A program made the position numbers and the translations under genes. From NCBI RefSeq assembly GCF_031755915.1, contig NC_083381.1, positions 6,708,501 to 6,772,500 of the forward strand: a stretch of 64,000 bases of DNA, read 5' to 3'. Each line of letters opens with the position of its first letter. Position 1 is the stretch's first letter. Below the pieces are notes generated by a model. It ran no database searches. It was not told the DNA's origin and saw only the letters and a program-made list of their open reading frames with translations. The stretch comes from Ziziphus jujuba. Its lineage: Eukaryota; Streptophyta; Magnoliopsida; Rosales; Rhamnaceae. Shown one piece after another: positions 10,601 through 21,990 of the stretch.

Positions 10601-13050
10601 TTATTTGTAATACTTCCCCACAGACCAGAATATCAGTATTCTGAATACCCAATTTGAAACTAAATAAAACTTCTACACACTGCATTAGTAAAGAGATCAT
10701 CAATTAGCTCTTCAGATTCTCACATATGAAGTCACAATGTCCTCATTGCAAGTTCTCATAATGAAATAACAATCCACCTCAATATGCTTTATATGTTCAT
10801 GGAACATAGTAATACAAACAATATAAGTAGTAACTTGATCATCACAATGAGCATAGGTTTTATCATTAAAATCCCAAACTCCGGATTAATCTTGTACCAA
10901 TTTGACTCAGATGTGTTAGCAAAATTCTATATTCTGCCCAGCTGGACCTATTACCACAATTTGATTTTCTTCATGTTGTTAACAACATTACCTGCAGTTA
11001 AAACGCAAATGCTAGCAGATCTTTTGTGGAATCATGAACTTAGCCCAATTAACTTCTAACTAATATAGTCTCCATTCCGATAGTTCCCTTCAAATATTTG
11101 AGAACCTGACATATTACCTCCAATCTACTTGCTTACAAACATGATATTAGATCAAGCTAAAGTCAAGCAGATAAGTTTAACCCCAAGGCTTCTATCCTTA
11201 ATCTTAACAGACTTCAAACTCTGTCCCTTTTTCATCCCGTCCCCTTCCTTTGGTTATTATTGCTATTGTTTTACAATTATTCAATGGGACGTCATTCACA
11301 TCTTTTTTTTCCATTATTCCTTCACTTTTGGATTTTATCCTTAATTCTCATTCTTCAAGAAGCCTAATCAAGAGTACCTTTGCAGTATATTGAAAACATC
11401 TACAAGACTTTGGATGCAAGTGACTATTAATCTTCATGGTAAACACGATATAGTAATAGGAATTCCCCATGTTCTTTCTCATTATCAAACAATAGTGTAA
11501 AGGAGATTAAGTGGTTTTACAAAGATTTTGTTTACTGCCTTTCCACTGTACACATGCAGGTTCTTTCATTTTGCTCATGCATAACTGACTTTCTATTTTC
11601 AACTACAAGCCACTGATGTAATGCTCAGAAGCTGAAGACATCAAATAAAATCTGTTCTTGTTTATTTTTTAGTTTTTAAGACATGAGCAACTAGAAAGCA
11701 CCCTTTCTTTCATCTGCTATTTGCTCAACATTTTCAAATCCTTATATAGATGAAGCACTGGCAGACTTCTACCCATGTGATGCTTGATATCCAGAAACAA
11801 AGTTTCTCCTTCATCTCACACAAGGATTTTTCTAAGCCAGCTGCAGCCACACCTTTTGTTGGGTATGTAATGTTTTTTAAATTTTAAGGAACAATTTTAA
11901 TTTACTACCTAACAACTAAAGAATCAAAACATAGAAAGAACAGGATAAACTAGCATTGCAACCAAACAAATCCTAACTTGAAAACCGAACAACCCATATG
12001 CCAGAAGAATAAAATAGTATACACCTAGATCTAGAAATTTTAAACCTATTTAATAAGGGGTAAGGAGGTTAATTCTGTCATAGATATTCTTTTAATACAT
12101 GAATATCTAAAGAAATACAACAGTAAGCCTCACATTAGACTTGCAATTTGAAAATTTTTCATGCGTACCAACTGTGTCACAAACCATCTAGGGATCTCAA
12201 TGACCAGCACCGTATGTACAACAGCATAGATTAGCTCAACGTACCAAAACATTTCCAAACCTACTTAAAAGAATAAAGTTGTACGACAACTAAGGCTTTA
12301 GTGTAAAACTGTATGAGTTGTAAAACTTGTAATTAGTTTGAAGGATGGGTAAGAGCCTAACACAAAGCAAGACTGAGCTTGGCCCTGAAAACATTCCAAC
12401 AGCTCTAAAATTTGAAGACAGATCGATGTAACAAATACAGAAAGCCCTAAAGGGTTTGCAGAAATTATGTTCAAACAGAAATGCTCTAAACATACCTCAC
12501 TGACTAAGTGTTTTCCAGATCCCCGCCATGGAACTTTACTGGGACTCATTAATTTATGATTGTGCTCTTTCACAAATTTTGTAACAACCCACTTCATTCC
12601 ATCTCTTAAGGCTAGCCGGATCATTGCCTGACAGCCCTCACGGGTAATTGGTGGAGGAGGAAGAACACGGTCTTTACGGTATACATACTTCTTTGCACGA
12701 AATCCTTCTTTAGAACAAACAAAATCTTGACCAATGACCTGATTATTTACTCGTGAACGGCGATTATGATGTATACGTACAGTAAAACCTGTGCGCCTAC
12801 CATACGCAACATAAAATTCTCTGGCTTCATCTCTAGAATTGAACTCCATGCCTATATATGGTTCTAAAGTTTCTGCATTCATAGCCAAATTTCCAATGGA
12901 TTGTTCTGCTGCCTTCTCACCATCACCTATACACAAGCCTAAGTTTTGTGAAAGTGGATCATCTATCTCTTCATGTTTTTTAAAAGTTTCAGCTTGAATA
13001 TCAAGGTCACTTTCATCTGAATCAAATTCGTGACCAGATTGGTTATCCAT
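7700..13050 (-). CDS. FAR1-related factor (single FAR1 domain, coiled-coil tail)
   Basis: Spliced coding sequence: exon 13050-12496 (185 codons) joined to exon 7921-7700 (73 codons plus stop), giving 258 residues. The donor reads GAG|GTATGT at 12496/12495, the acceptor TTGCAG|GAT at 7922/7921, and the join is in phase 0. Residues about 62-168 form a FAR1 DNA-binding domain (PYIGMEFNSRDEAREFY onward) with WRKY/GCM1-type zinc ligands C112, C140, H163 and H165. Residues 186-250 are a charged coiled coil starting DEKDKRIRELSLELY, and the protein ends in an acidic EEEQSEDSDSGWS. The MULE transposase core and SWIM finger of full FHY3/FAR1 proteins are absent, as in the short FRF proteins of Arabidopsis. 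The expected role is a nuclear DNA-binding modulator of FHY3/FAR1 light signalling, which is inference from the family. The ATG at 13050 lies four bases after an acceptor (TTTCAG|CTTG), so a leader exon is expected upstream. Confidence 0.85.
7922..12495 (-). other. Large intron (4.57 kb) of the FAR1-related gene
   Basis: It is bounded by GTATGT (donor) and TTGCAG (acceptor) on the minus strand. It holds a TTTA/TTAT simple repeat near 9745-9770, a T-run at 10291-10312 and a copia RNase H relic near 10680-10815. Nothing else in it reads as a gene; short ORFs at 10784-11344 have no family features. Reading through the donor would add an unrelated 65-codon tail, so an intron-retention product is possible but unsupported. 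Confidence 0.65.
10680..10815 (-). mobile_element. Ty1/copia RNase H remnant
   Basis: Read on the minus strand, this gives FHEHIKHIEVDCYFI, then DIVTSYV and, after a stop, a stretch matching the Q-L-A-D-I-F-T-K position. The motif HTKHIEVDCHF...IVTS...QLADIFTK is diagnostic of the C-terminal RNase H region of plant copia polyproteins. Stops and frame changes show it is long dead. It sits inside the intron of the FAR1-related gene in the same orientation. No LTR was recognised next to it. Confidence 0.7.
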
Positions 13051-13054
13051 CAAG

Positions 13055-14480
13055 CTGAAACGACAAATAATGGGCAGGTCAATCTTTCAAATCATAAGGA
13101 AACCCATATAAAATAATAGAATATGGCAAAATTATATTAAATAAGGTCCCAAGTAAATTTGCATTACTTAGCTATTGATGTTTCCCATAATATATACAAG
13201 TTTCAAAAAACTGAAAGTACAGTCGTCTAGCACGCTAAAATTCTAGCAAAAAATACCTTTCCTATCAAAATAGGCCCCTCCCACCTCAAAGTCCCGAGAG
13301 TCATCCACAATATCAACTTGACCCTAAACTGCTAATATCGTCATTGATTAAAGTTAAATGCACTTCCCTTTACTTGTGGTTTTCTCCATTTTGAATAAGA
13401 AGTCTAAAGAAAGAGAATCATTTAACTTTTGGCAAAACACAAAACTTCTTTAAATTATGAAGTACCTATAAATAACACTCTAAGTCTTACAAATTAACAG
13501 CCTTAAATTATAATAAAAAACAATTAAAGAAAAGGACAAACTTATTAATTTTTCTTCAAAAAATTATTTACATGATTAAATTACCCTTAAGAAATAACAT
13601 AAGAAATAAATATCTTTGTAATAAAACTTAACGATCATAAGATGTGAATATATTTTGCTCTTTTTGAACTGTAAAATATAGAAGTTACATAATGCGGAGT
13701 GCAGAAATTTAATTATATATATTATATTATATATTCCTCTTAATTTTACTTTGTAATTCTCTATAATTATATTAGTCTTTAAACTAATCACTCTCGGTAT
13801 CAAAATACTAGAACATCTCATTCTCCATCGTATTACTCATACTAATTTCATCTTCATTTCAAATTAAGTAAAGTATCGAAAATTCAAATTAACTAAATCA
13901 TTTATCATTTTCGTTTTGAACATGTAGGTACCATGAGCCACAATTTCTTCACTCAAAAACCTCTTTGTTACTATTTTCTACTCTACTTTATAAAAATTGA
14001 GGATTAAGAACATAAGAAAGCAGTCCATTGGGTCTAACAGACCTATGCTGTAACAGAAATCTTTTACTCAAACATAATAATCAAAAACTCTATCACAGTT
14101 CTTCAAATTCAAACTTGAAAAACAAAAAACAAAAAAAAAAAAAAAAAAAATGAAAACTTCAACAAAAGATTGAGAATGGAGAACTAGGTATTTCACCAAA
14201 ATCTACAAACATCAACAACGAACTACAAAATGGGCCATTTTTTGTTTGAAACCTTCAACAAAAAGATTGAGAATGGAGAACTGGGTCTTTCACCAAAATT
14301 AAGAAACATCAACAAAGAACTACAAAATCGGAATTTTTTTTTTGTTTTTCTGTTTCCTTTTGAATTTAAAGTCCACCCGATTTGTTTTAATTAGCAGTCC
14401 AATTTAACCCTCTCCCATAAATAAAATTAAAAAAAAAAAAGAAAAAAAGAAGAAGAACTAGAAGGTTTGATTAAACTCAC
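13055..14480 (-). other. Probable first intron (in the 5' UTR) of the FAR1-related gene
   Basis: The donor CCT|GTGAGT (14481/14480) and acceptor TTTCAG|CTTG (13055/13054) frame a 1.43-kb intron. It contains A- and T-runs and the tandem duplication at 14152-14330, but no ORF with family features. Splice sites were inferred from consensus only. Confidence 0.55.
14152..14330. repeat. Tandem duplication, unit about 96 bp, two copies
   Basis: Copy 1 (from 14152) and copy 2 (from 14248) share TTCAACAAAA(A)GATTGAGAATGG and the later AACATCAACAA(C/A)GAACTACAAAAT. Several substitutions separate them. The repeat lies inside the inferred first intron. Confidence 0.8.
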
Positions 14481-14870
14481 AGGAGGTGAAAACGTCGTCG
14501 TCGAAGTGGGAAGGCTTTGGAAATGCAAGCCCTAAGGCGATGAAAGCATGGTATGGTCGTTGACGAGCATGTCAAGGAAGAGTTGTTCGGTCAGGTGGGA
14601 GTGGTTTTGATTTGTCATTCCTAAGTCGCAGCCGAGCAGCAGCAGCAGCAGCAGCAGGTGAAGGGCGAGCTCGGTCGGCGGGTCCCCCCTGGTGGGGCCC
14701 ACCGGAGATGGAGAGAGAGAGAGAGAAAGAGAGAAAGAAGCGCCGGAAGATTTCGTCGTTTTATGTGTGGAGTGGCTTACTACGGCTTGTCTGGACTCTT
14801 GACTTCGTTGCAAAGGAAAGTGAAATGGTTTTGCTTCAGTCCGCTCTCCGACGTTGGACAAGTAACCCAG
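14481..14870 (-). other. Probable non-coding leader exon of the FAR1-related gene, with an upstream ORF
   Basis: This relatively GC-rich block has a donor at its downstream edge (CCT|GTGAGT) and lies in the right place for a 5' UTR exon. It carries a (CAG/CTG)n run at 14635-14657 and a CT-rich tract near 14710-14740. A 109-codon minus-strand ORF (14861-14532) lies wholly inside it. If the transcript starts upstream of 14861, this would be a long upstream ORF; if transcription starts later, it is not translated. The upstream end of the exon is uncertain. Confidence 0.5.
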
Positions 14871-14888
14871 GACTTTTTGCTTTATTTA

Positions 14889-14912
14889 GTTATTATTATT
14901 ATTATTATTGTT
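14889..14912. repeat. (TTA)n microsatellite
   Basis: An uninterrupted TTA/TAT trinucleotide run directly upstream of the leader exon of the minus-strand gene. Confidence 0.85.
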
Positions 14913-16189
14913 ATTTATGAAGCACAAAATTTGAAGTGATAATAAACAAACATACATCGAGCGCATCTATTGCATGCTATTTTGGATATGCCATTACCGA
15001 AATATGGCATAAATTGTTTATTTTGTTAGTTCAATAAAAAGTGATAAAATTTACCAATGATATTTTTTTAGTATTAATTTACCAATGATATTTTTTAGTG
15101 TTAAATTTAGCATCAAAAATATATTTAGTAAAATTTACAAATTAAAGATCTATTTATGTCCATGAGAATACGAGTTTGAATCATACGGAAGATAGAGAAT
15201 TTGGATAATTTGTAATTTAGGTAATTTCTTCAAAAAGAAATTTACAAATTCAAAATTGGTGTAATTCATATTTTTATTGAATTAAATTTGTTTTTGTAAT
15301 TAATTAAAAAAATTAAATGTAAATCACATATATTGTCTTTGATGCATAAGAAACTCTTCAGTGCTCAATGTGCCAGCCATAACAAATAAAACGAAGCCAT
15401 CTTACGGTGCCAAATCACCAACTAACACCATTATCATCTTTTTCTTTTACTCTTCTTTTATTATTAATTCTCTTTTGGAAAAGGGATTTTTCTTCCTCTT
15501 ATATTTGCCCATATCTCTCCATCACCTTTAAAATTCACACTTTGCTCGCTACCTTCAACCCTGTTCAAAATTTATATTTAGTTAGCACAAAATAGTTATT
15601 CAACAACAGTGAAAAAACTACCTTCAACCCTGTTCAAAACTTATATTTACTTAGCACAATAGTTATTCATCCATAGTGAAAAAAATTCCAAACCTAAACA
15701 AGACAATCACTTTACATATTCTCCAATTATCCAAATTATGTAACAACAAAAGACCAAAGTTAGAAATTTTAACCTTCTGAAACTAATTCTTCTTATTTTT
15801 TACATTAAATATTCATAAATTCAAAGAATTGAAGCACAAACTCATAATATATATTTCAACAATAAACCAAATTAATTTTTAGAATAAAAGGGAGAGAGAA
15901 GAAACAAAGAGATACCATTCCAAAATCCAAAATAATTTTATTTTACAAGACCCATTCATAAGAGAAAATCTAATGCCTTTAAGGTTTGAGGAGAGTGGAT
16001 GATGCAAGAAAGAAAATGTTGAGGAATCTAAAGATAAATCCCTAATATTCATTTCTATTTAGAATGTTAGATTATATGTTCTTAAGAGAGAGAGTGTGTG
16101 TGTGTGTGTGTGAGACAGGGACTTAGGGTGCCTTTGGGGGGGGGTGGGTGAAGAAGAAAAGAAAAAAAAAAGAAAAATAATTTTTTTTA
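14913..16189. other. Intergenic spacer with small repeats
   Basis: No gene recognised. It contains a 69-bp tandem duplication (15551-15619 and 15620-15685, both starting ACCTTCAACCCTGTTCAAAA), a short duplication near 15047-15105 (AATTTACCAATGATATTTTTT), a (GT)n run near 16093-16111 and a G-run at 16136-16143. Its right part may belong to the LTR remnant that follows. Confidence 0.55.
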
Positions 16190-16723
16190 TTAAGAATGAC
16201 ACGTGACACGTGACATTTTCCTGTCATGACACATGGTATCTTTCTAAACATGACATCTGGCACCTTTCAATTGGTGACACATGAGAGATTCCTTTAAATA
16301 TTCTATTACCCAATAAAGTCAGTCCTGAAAGAGATAGATATGACTTTACAGACCCTTAACTTTTCATTCGTAGGTCCATATTAGGCATGCCACCAGTCTA
16401 AGAACTCGTATTGATGAGCACTATCACATAGCAAATGAGTCAACATCAAAATCCATATAGATAAAAGTCAACTTGAGCTCACTTATCGGTCTAGGTCGTA
16501 TCTTATTTTGACCATAAGTTTCTATTCTTACCTCTGATTTTGATGTACTAGTAGTTTATGAACTCTTGTAAATGAGTATTTTGCCATAGTATCCCAGTCA
16601 ACATAAAATTCTTCTCATAGTAAAATGTCAACTGTGAGATTCATTTGGTTAACCCCAGTCAATCTTGGTCAAACTTGATCAAAAATTTAAATTCACGGTA
16701 TTTTCTCGGGTCTGGATGTTACA
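16190..16723 (-). mobile_element. Old LTR remnant of the same family as the tandem array
   Basis: Read on the minus strand it starts TGTAACATCCAGACCC at 16723. It then follows the same order of landmarks as the LTRs at 38495: TTGAC-rich start, a repeated 'AGTTCATAAACTACTAGTACATC'-like element (CGTAGACT..GCACG in the young copies), and the CACGTGTCAC / CATGTGTCA blocks near its far end. Identity is low. The inner boundary was not found, so the true left end may lie further left. It abuts the CACTA transposase region and may have removed that element's 5' end. Confidence 0.55.
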
Positions 16724-16829
16724 TAAAAGGTTATATATATTATAATGAGATTCATATAATTATCATCGATGGATATGGCATGGTGAGTCATGTAATGATG
16801 GTATTGGGATATCTTCTCAATTTAAGAAT

Positions 16830-19800
16830 ATGAATGTAGCATTTGATGAAGATGATAATGGCAGTGAGGAAGATGTGGCTTACAATAACATAGAAATAAC
16901 CCATGCTGCCTTTGATAATTTTGATAATGGTTGTAATGAATTTAGTAAGTTGTTAGAGGGTGCAGAGAAACCTTTGTACCCAGATTGTACCAAATTTACC
17001 AATTTATCAATTTTGGTTAAATTGTACAACTTAAAAACAAGATATGGATATTCTGACAAGAGCTTTGATGTACTATTGAAATTGTTAACCGAGATGTTAC
17101 CAAATGTCATTGTGTTGCCAACATCCATGTACAATGTTAAGAAGAGTTTGAGTGCTTTGGGGATGGAGTATGAGAAGATTCACTCCTGTCATAAAAGTTG
17201 CATTTTGTTTAGGAACAATATGTGGAGCTTAATGAATGTCCTGAATGTGGATCTTCTAGATGGAAAATTGGTAAAAATGGAGTTGTCAACAATATTCCAA
17301 ATAAGGTTTTATGATACTTTCCACTAATTTCACATTTTAAAAGAATGTTTCGTAGTGCCAAAACAACTAAGAATTTGACATGGCATGTAATGGGAGAAAG
17401 GTTAAAAAAGGCGAAATGCAATACCCTGCGAATTGTCCATCTTGGAAGTTGGTTAATCATTTATGGAAAAATTTTGCAGCAGAAGATAGGAATTTGAGAC
17501 TTGGGATTACAGTATATGGAGTTATTCCACACAGTATATTGAGTAGTTGGCATATTTGTTGGTCTATGATGACAATTGTGTATAATCTTCCTCCTTGGTA
17601 GTGCATGAAGCAAAAATTTATGATGTTAAGTCTTTTAAGTTCTAGACCGAAACAACTCAGCAATCGTATTGATTTATACTTGAAGCCATTCATTACACAC
17701 CTACAGAAGTTGTGTAATGAGGGCGTTACAATCTTTGATACTTAATGTCAAGAGAAATTTACCTTAAAGGCAGTGTTGCTATGGACAATAAATGATTTCT
17801 TAGCTTGTGGTAACTTGTCTACCCATGCAGTGAAGGAATATTATGCTTGTCCAATCTACAGTGAAAACAACTCTACAACAAGGCTAAAGCATGCGAACAA
17901 AATGAGTTTTATCAGGCATAAGAGATTTCTTCCTCCAAATCATCCCTACAAAATGAAGCATAAAACTTTCAATGGGTTTCAAGAGTTTAGAGTGCCTCCA
18001 ATACCATTGACTAGAGAAGAAATCTTAACTAAGCTTAAGGCAATGAGTTTTGATAACTCAAATAAACGGAAAAAAAAAAACAATTGATTCTGAAGAATGT
18101 TGGAAAAAGAAGTCCACTTTTTTCGAATTGGAGTATTGGAAATTTCTCCATGTGCGATACAATTTGATGTCATGCATATTGAAAAAAATGTTTGTGGGAG
18201 TATATATGGTACATTGCTCAATATTCCTGCTAAGACGAAGGATGAAGTTAATGCTCAATTAGATTTAGAAGAAATGGGTTTGGGGAAAGACTTAGCCCCT
18301 AAATTGCAAGGAAATCAACCTTCCTACCACTTGGTTGCTATATATTATCAAAGCAAGAGAAGAAATTGTTTTGCAAGTATTTGGTAGAGTTAAAGGTTCC
18401 AGATGGTTATTCTTCAAACTTTAGGAATTTGGTTTAAAATTGGTAAGATTGAAATCTCATGATTGTCATACATTGATCCAATAACTTTTGCCTCTTGTAA
18501 TGGATGCAATCCTTCCTAATAACATAAGATATGCAATTGCAAGACTTTGTTTTTTCTTCAATGCCATTTGGAAGAAGTCTATCATTATTGCTGAATTGAA
18601 CACAGTTCGAAATGATATTGTTTCAACATTGTGCCTGCTATAAAAATTCTTCCCACCATCATTTTTCGATGTAATGCTTCCTCTAACTGTGCATTTAGTA
18701 CGAGACGTTAGGTTGTTTAGACCAATTCATTTTAGGTGGATGTACCCATTTGAGAGGTATATAAAAGTATTAAAATGTTATGTTTGGAATAAAATTGCCC
18801 AGAAAGTTGTATAGTTGAAAGCTATATTTGTGAACAAGTGATTGAATTTTGCAGGAATATTAAAGATGGTTAGATGCAATTTGAAACCATATTGGTAGAT
18901 ACCAAAAGTTAAATGATGAGAATGATGTTGTGCCTCTATTAAAGGTGGAAAGACCTAATAAATTGATTAACAACTTTGGGAGCGAGTCCATAGTGTGTAC
19001 TTTCAAATGTACTGAAAGTGGGACCATACATGAGATACGTATATCCATGTTAAAGTACGGATTAGTTGATATTTGAATAAATTTATTAAATAGAAAAACT
19101 TTTCTTTGTTTCAGAATTCATTTGAAAGCCTTGAAGTCATGCCAAAAAAAAAAAAAAAAAAGGAGTAAAAAAAGCAAAATGGTATGTATTTGCTATGTGA
19201 TAAGGTATGGAAAAAATAAACCGTGAATATCAATATTTTAACTTTAGATTTAGTGAGTAAATATTTTTATTTTTTATTTTTTTCCATTGGCTAGATTGGA
19301 CATGAACGAAGTCAATCATATCATAAAGTTTTCGAAACACTGAGATGAATAGCACATGGTCTGCAATGGGTGGTAACGAAGCATGAAGAATATGAGATTA
19401 AAGGGGTTCGATTCAATATTTTGGATAGGGATAATAAGTGGGTCACATAGAATAATGGTGTGAAGGGAATTGCATTTTGCTAGTGCTAAGGACAATAACC
19501 TTATTTTAGCTGAGATGTTATACTATGGGGTAATAAGAGAAATTTGGGATATCAATTACACTGTGCTTTGAATTTCCATATTCAAGTATGATTGGGCTGA
19601 TAGCAGTGGTGTAAAAGTTGATGGGATGGCTTTTACATGTGTTAACTTAAATAAAATTAGATATAAATTTGACACATTCATTACAGTTTCACAAGTTCAA
19701 AAAAGTATTTTACGTTTAGGATCAACTAGATGCGAGATGGTCTGTAGTTTTAACTCCACCACAACATGATACTTTTGTTGAAGATGAATTGGTTGAAGAA

Positions 19801-19940
19801 GATGTTCTTGGAGATACTATAATGGTTTACAATCCATTTGTTTTTCAATTGCCAAGTGTAGTTGAAAGTGATAATGAGGAAGAATATGATAATGACTATG
19901 CTCGTAATAACTGCGAGAGGATATGTGTTTTCCATTGTTA
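16830..19940 (+). pseudogene. TNP2-type CACTA transposase, broken
   Basis: Segments in different frames add up to the TNP2 (transposase_21) family. They include a CPECGSSRW zinc-finger-like motif near 17236-17262, TWHVMGERLKKGEMQYPANC (17375-17434), WKLVNHLW, LGITVYGVIPHS (about 17500-17535) and TLKAVLLWTINDFLACGNLS (17761-17820). Next comes FDVMHIEKNVCGSIYGTLLN with KTKDEVNAQLDLEEMGL (18160-18290), the most diagnostic part. A DUF4218-like stretch follows (18700-19070), then a DUF4216-like end containing LDARWSVVLTPPQH (about 19727-19770). In-frame stops and frameshifts occur in every part, including between the zinc-finger and core segments. The first Met used here (16830) is arbitrary because the element's 5' end is lost. 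Confidence 0.85.
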
Positions 19941-20539
19941 TTTTATTTTTTGTTAATTATGTGTACATTCATAAATGCTTAATTAATTTTTTTGTTGGTG
20001 TTATCAATTAATTTGTGCTTAATTAAGTTGTGCTTATTTAATTTATTAATTTATTACATTTGTTATTATTGTTTTAATTAATTTTTTATTCTCATTCTTT
20101 TGATGTACATTTATGGACCCATTTGATCAATATGCCCTCCCAAATAATGATGATGATAGATCATCACCAAGTAATGAAGTTGGACCGAGTATTTTAGCTA
20201 AGGAACATCAAAAAAGAGGAACATACAATGTTGCAAGGTCTTAGAAAGGATGTTTGTGAAAGAAAAAATTTAAAGCCTTAATATAATGAGGTTGGAGTTG
20301 CTTTTAACTGTACAGTCGTGCAAATGAATAGTTTGAAGGGCTTATTAGTTCAAAGTACAATACCAATTAATTTACCTAATTAAAAAGCTCTGACAAAAGA
20401 ATTGAAAAATAACTTATGAGATTCAATAAAAGCAATACATTATTTGTTTATTGCATATTTAGTTATAAATTATTATTACTTCTTTTTAATTTAACTTATA
20501 ATTAAATTTATTAGTAACTTTGTATGCATTTTTGTTTTT

Positions 20540-20830
20540 TTGGCTTATTATTAGTCATTTTTCATTTGTTAATCGATGTTATTTTTGTATGCATTAGTAA
20601 CTTATTATTACTAAATTTATTATTGATCAAATTTATTAGTAAATTTATTTGTTACTTTGTATGCATTCTTTTTTTTTTTTTTAAATAATTGGTCAGATTT
20701 CATTTGTTAATCAATGTTATTTTTGTATGCATTAGTAACTTATTATTAGTAAATTTATTAGCAACTTATATTAATTTCTTTGTATACATTTCCTTTTTAT
20801 TTAAAATTGGTCATATTTCATTAAATTTGC
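20540..20830. repeat. Direct repeats in a CACTA ORF2 intron
   Basis: Segments such as CATTTGTTAATC(G/A)ATGTTATTT followed by TGTATGCATTAGTAACTTATTA recur at about 20565 and 20700, with shorter partial copies on both sides. Period is about 135-170 bp. Confidence 0.7.
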
Positions 20831-21539
20831 AGCAATATTCCAATAAAGATGAGAGATTTAAGAAGAGAACTCTTAAAGATTGTGGTGTGAAATGGAGGGA
20901 ATTTAAGAGTTTCTTGTACACAAAATATGTTTGATCATATTTTGACACATCCGAAGTATTTAAGCATCCGCCCGAAATGTATTAATTCATAACCCAAGAT
21001 GTGTAAAATGAATTTCTAAAACAGAGATTGTGGAAGAGTTCAACGTATATTTTAAAGTATTTATCAAATGGACAAAAGTTAAGTTATTTATATAATTGTT
21101 TTGTCATTAATTACTTAAAAATAAAGCTAATTAATTACTTAAATTTAATTATTTAATTTTCTAATATGTATATTTGTTTATAAGTTTGTAGGAATTAGTG
21201 AGTAACAATCTCAAAAGCAAAAATTGAACAAGTATTCCAATAGAATGGATGCGTTGGGATATGCGAGATTGGAAAAAACCATACTATGTTTTTTTATTTT
21301 TACTTGCATTTAACTATATATGCATTTTTTATTTTAATCACATGATATTATGAATATTTATTTGCAACTTTTGCAGGAAATCGAAAGAGGCACCCAAAAA
21401 TACATAAAACATGAGGACGTATGAACACGGTCACAAATGGGGAAAAATAGAAAATATGCAAATCAAGAAATTGAAATTTTGGTGGAAAAATTGTGAGTAT
21501 TTTTATTTATGATTGAAATATAGAATATTTATATATGTT

Positions 21540-21930
21540 TAACTTTATAGTTTATATATTTTTATGATTGAAATATGGATATTTTTGTTTAGTTTTTAAA
21601 TTTATATTTTTATTCATTCACTTAATTATGCTATGAATTTTATTATTATTGTTTCCATGCAAATATATATTAATTTTTAGTTAATATTGTAATTAAATAT
21701 TCATTCAATCATTTAATAAATATTGTAAGCATAATTAATTATTTTTTACCACTATATATTGTTATGATTGAAATATAGATTTTTTGTTTAATTTTCAATT
21801 TTATATTTTTATTCATTTACTTAATTATGTTTAAATTTATTATCGTTGTTGCCATGTGAAATATATTATTATCTAGTAATAATGTAATTTTTTAATTATT
21901 TAATCATTTAATATATATTGTAGAATGTTC
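21540..21930. repeat. Direct repeat of about 200 bp in a CACTA ORF2 intron
   Basis: TATGATTGAAATAT and the following TTTATATTTTTATTCATT(C/T)ACTT recur near 21565 and 21765, and each copy ends in a shared TCA(T)TTAATA(A)ATATTGTA segment. Together they look like an intron that grew by internal duplication. Confidence 0.7.
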
Positions 21931-21990
21931 TAAGGAAGAAAGCAAAGGAAGAAGAAATTGAGTCTTCACCTCCAAATGATATACTTACAC

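Noticed and set aside
12290..12493. 67-codon minus-strand ORF beside the FAR1-related exon
   Set aside because: It is intron sequence after a strong splice donor (GAG|GTATGT), in another frame.
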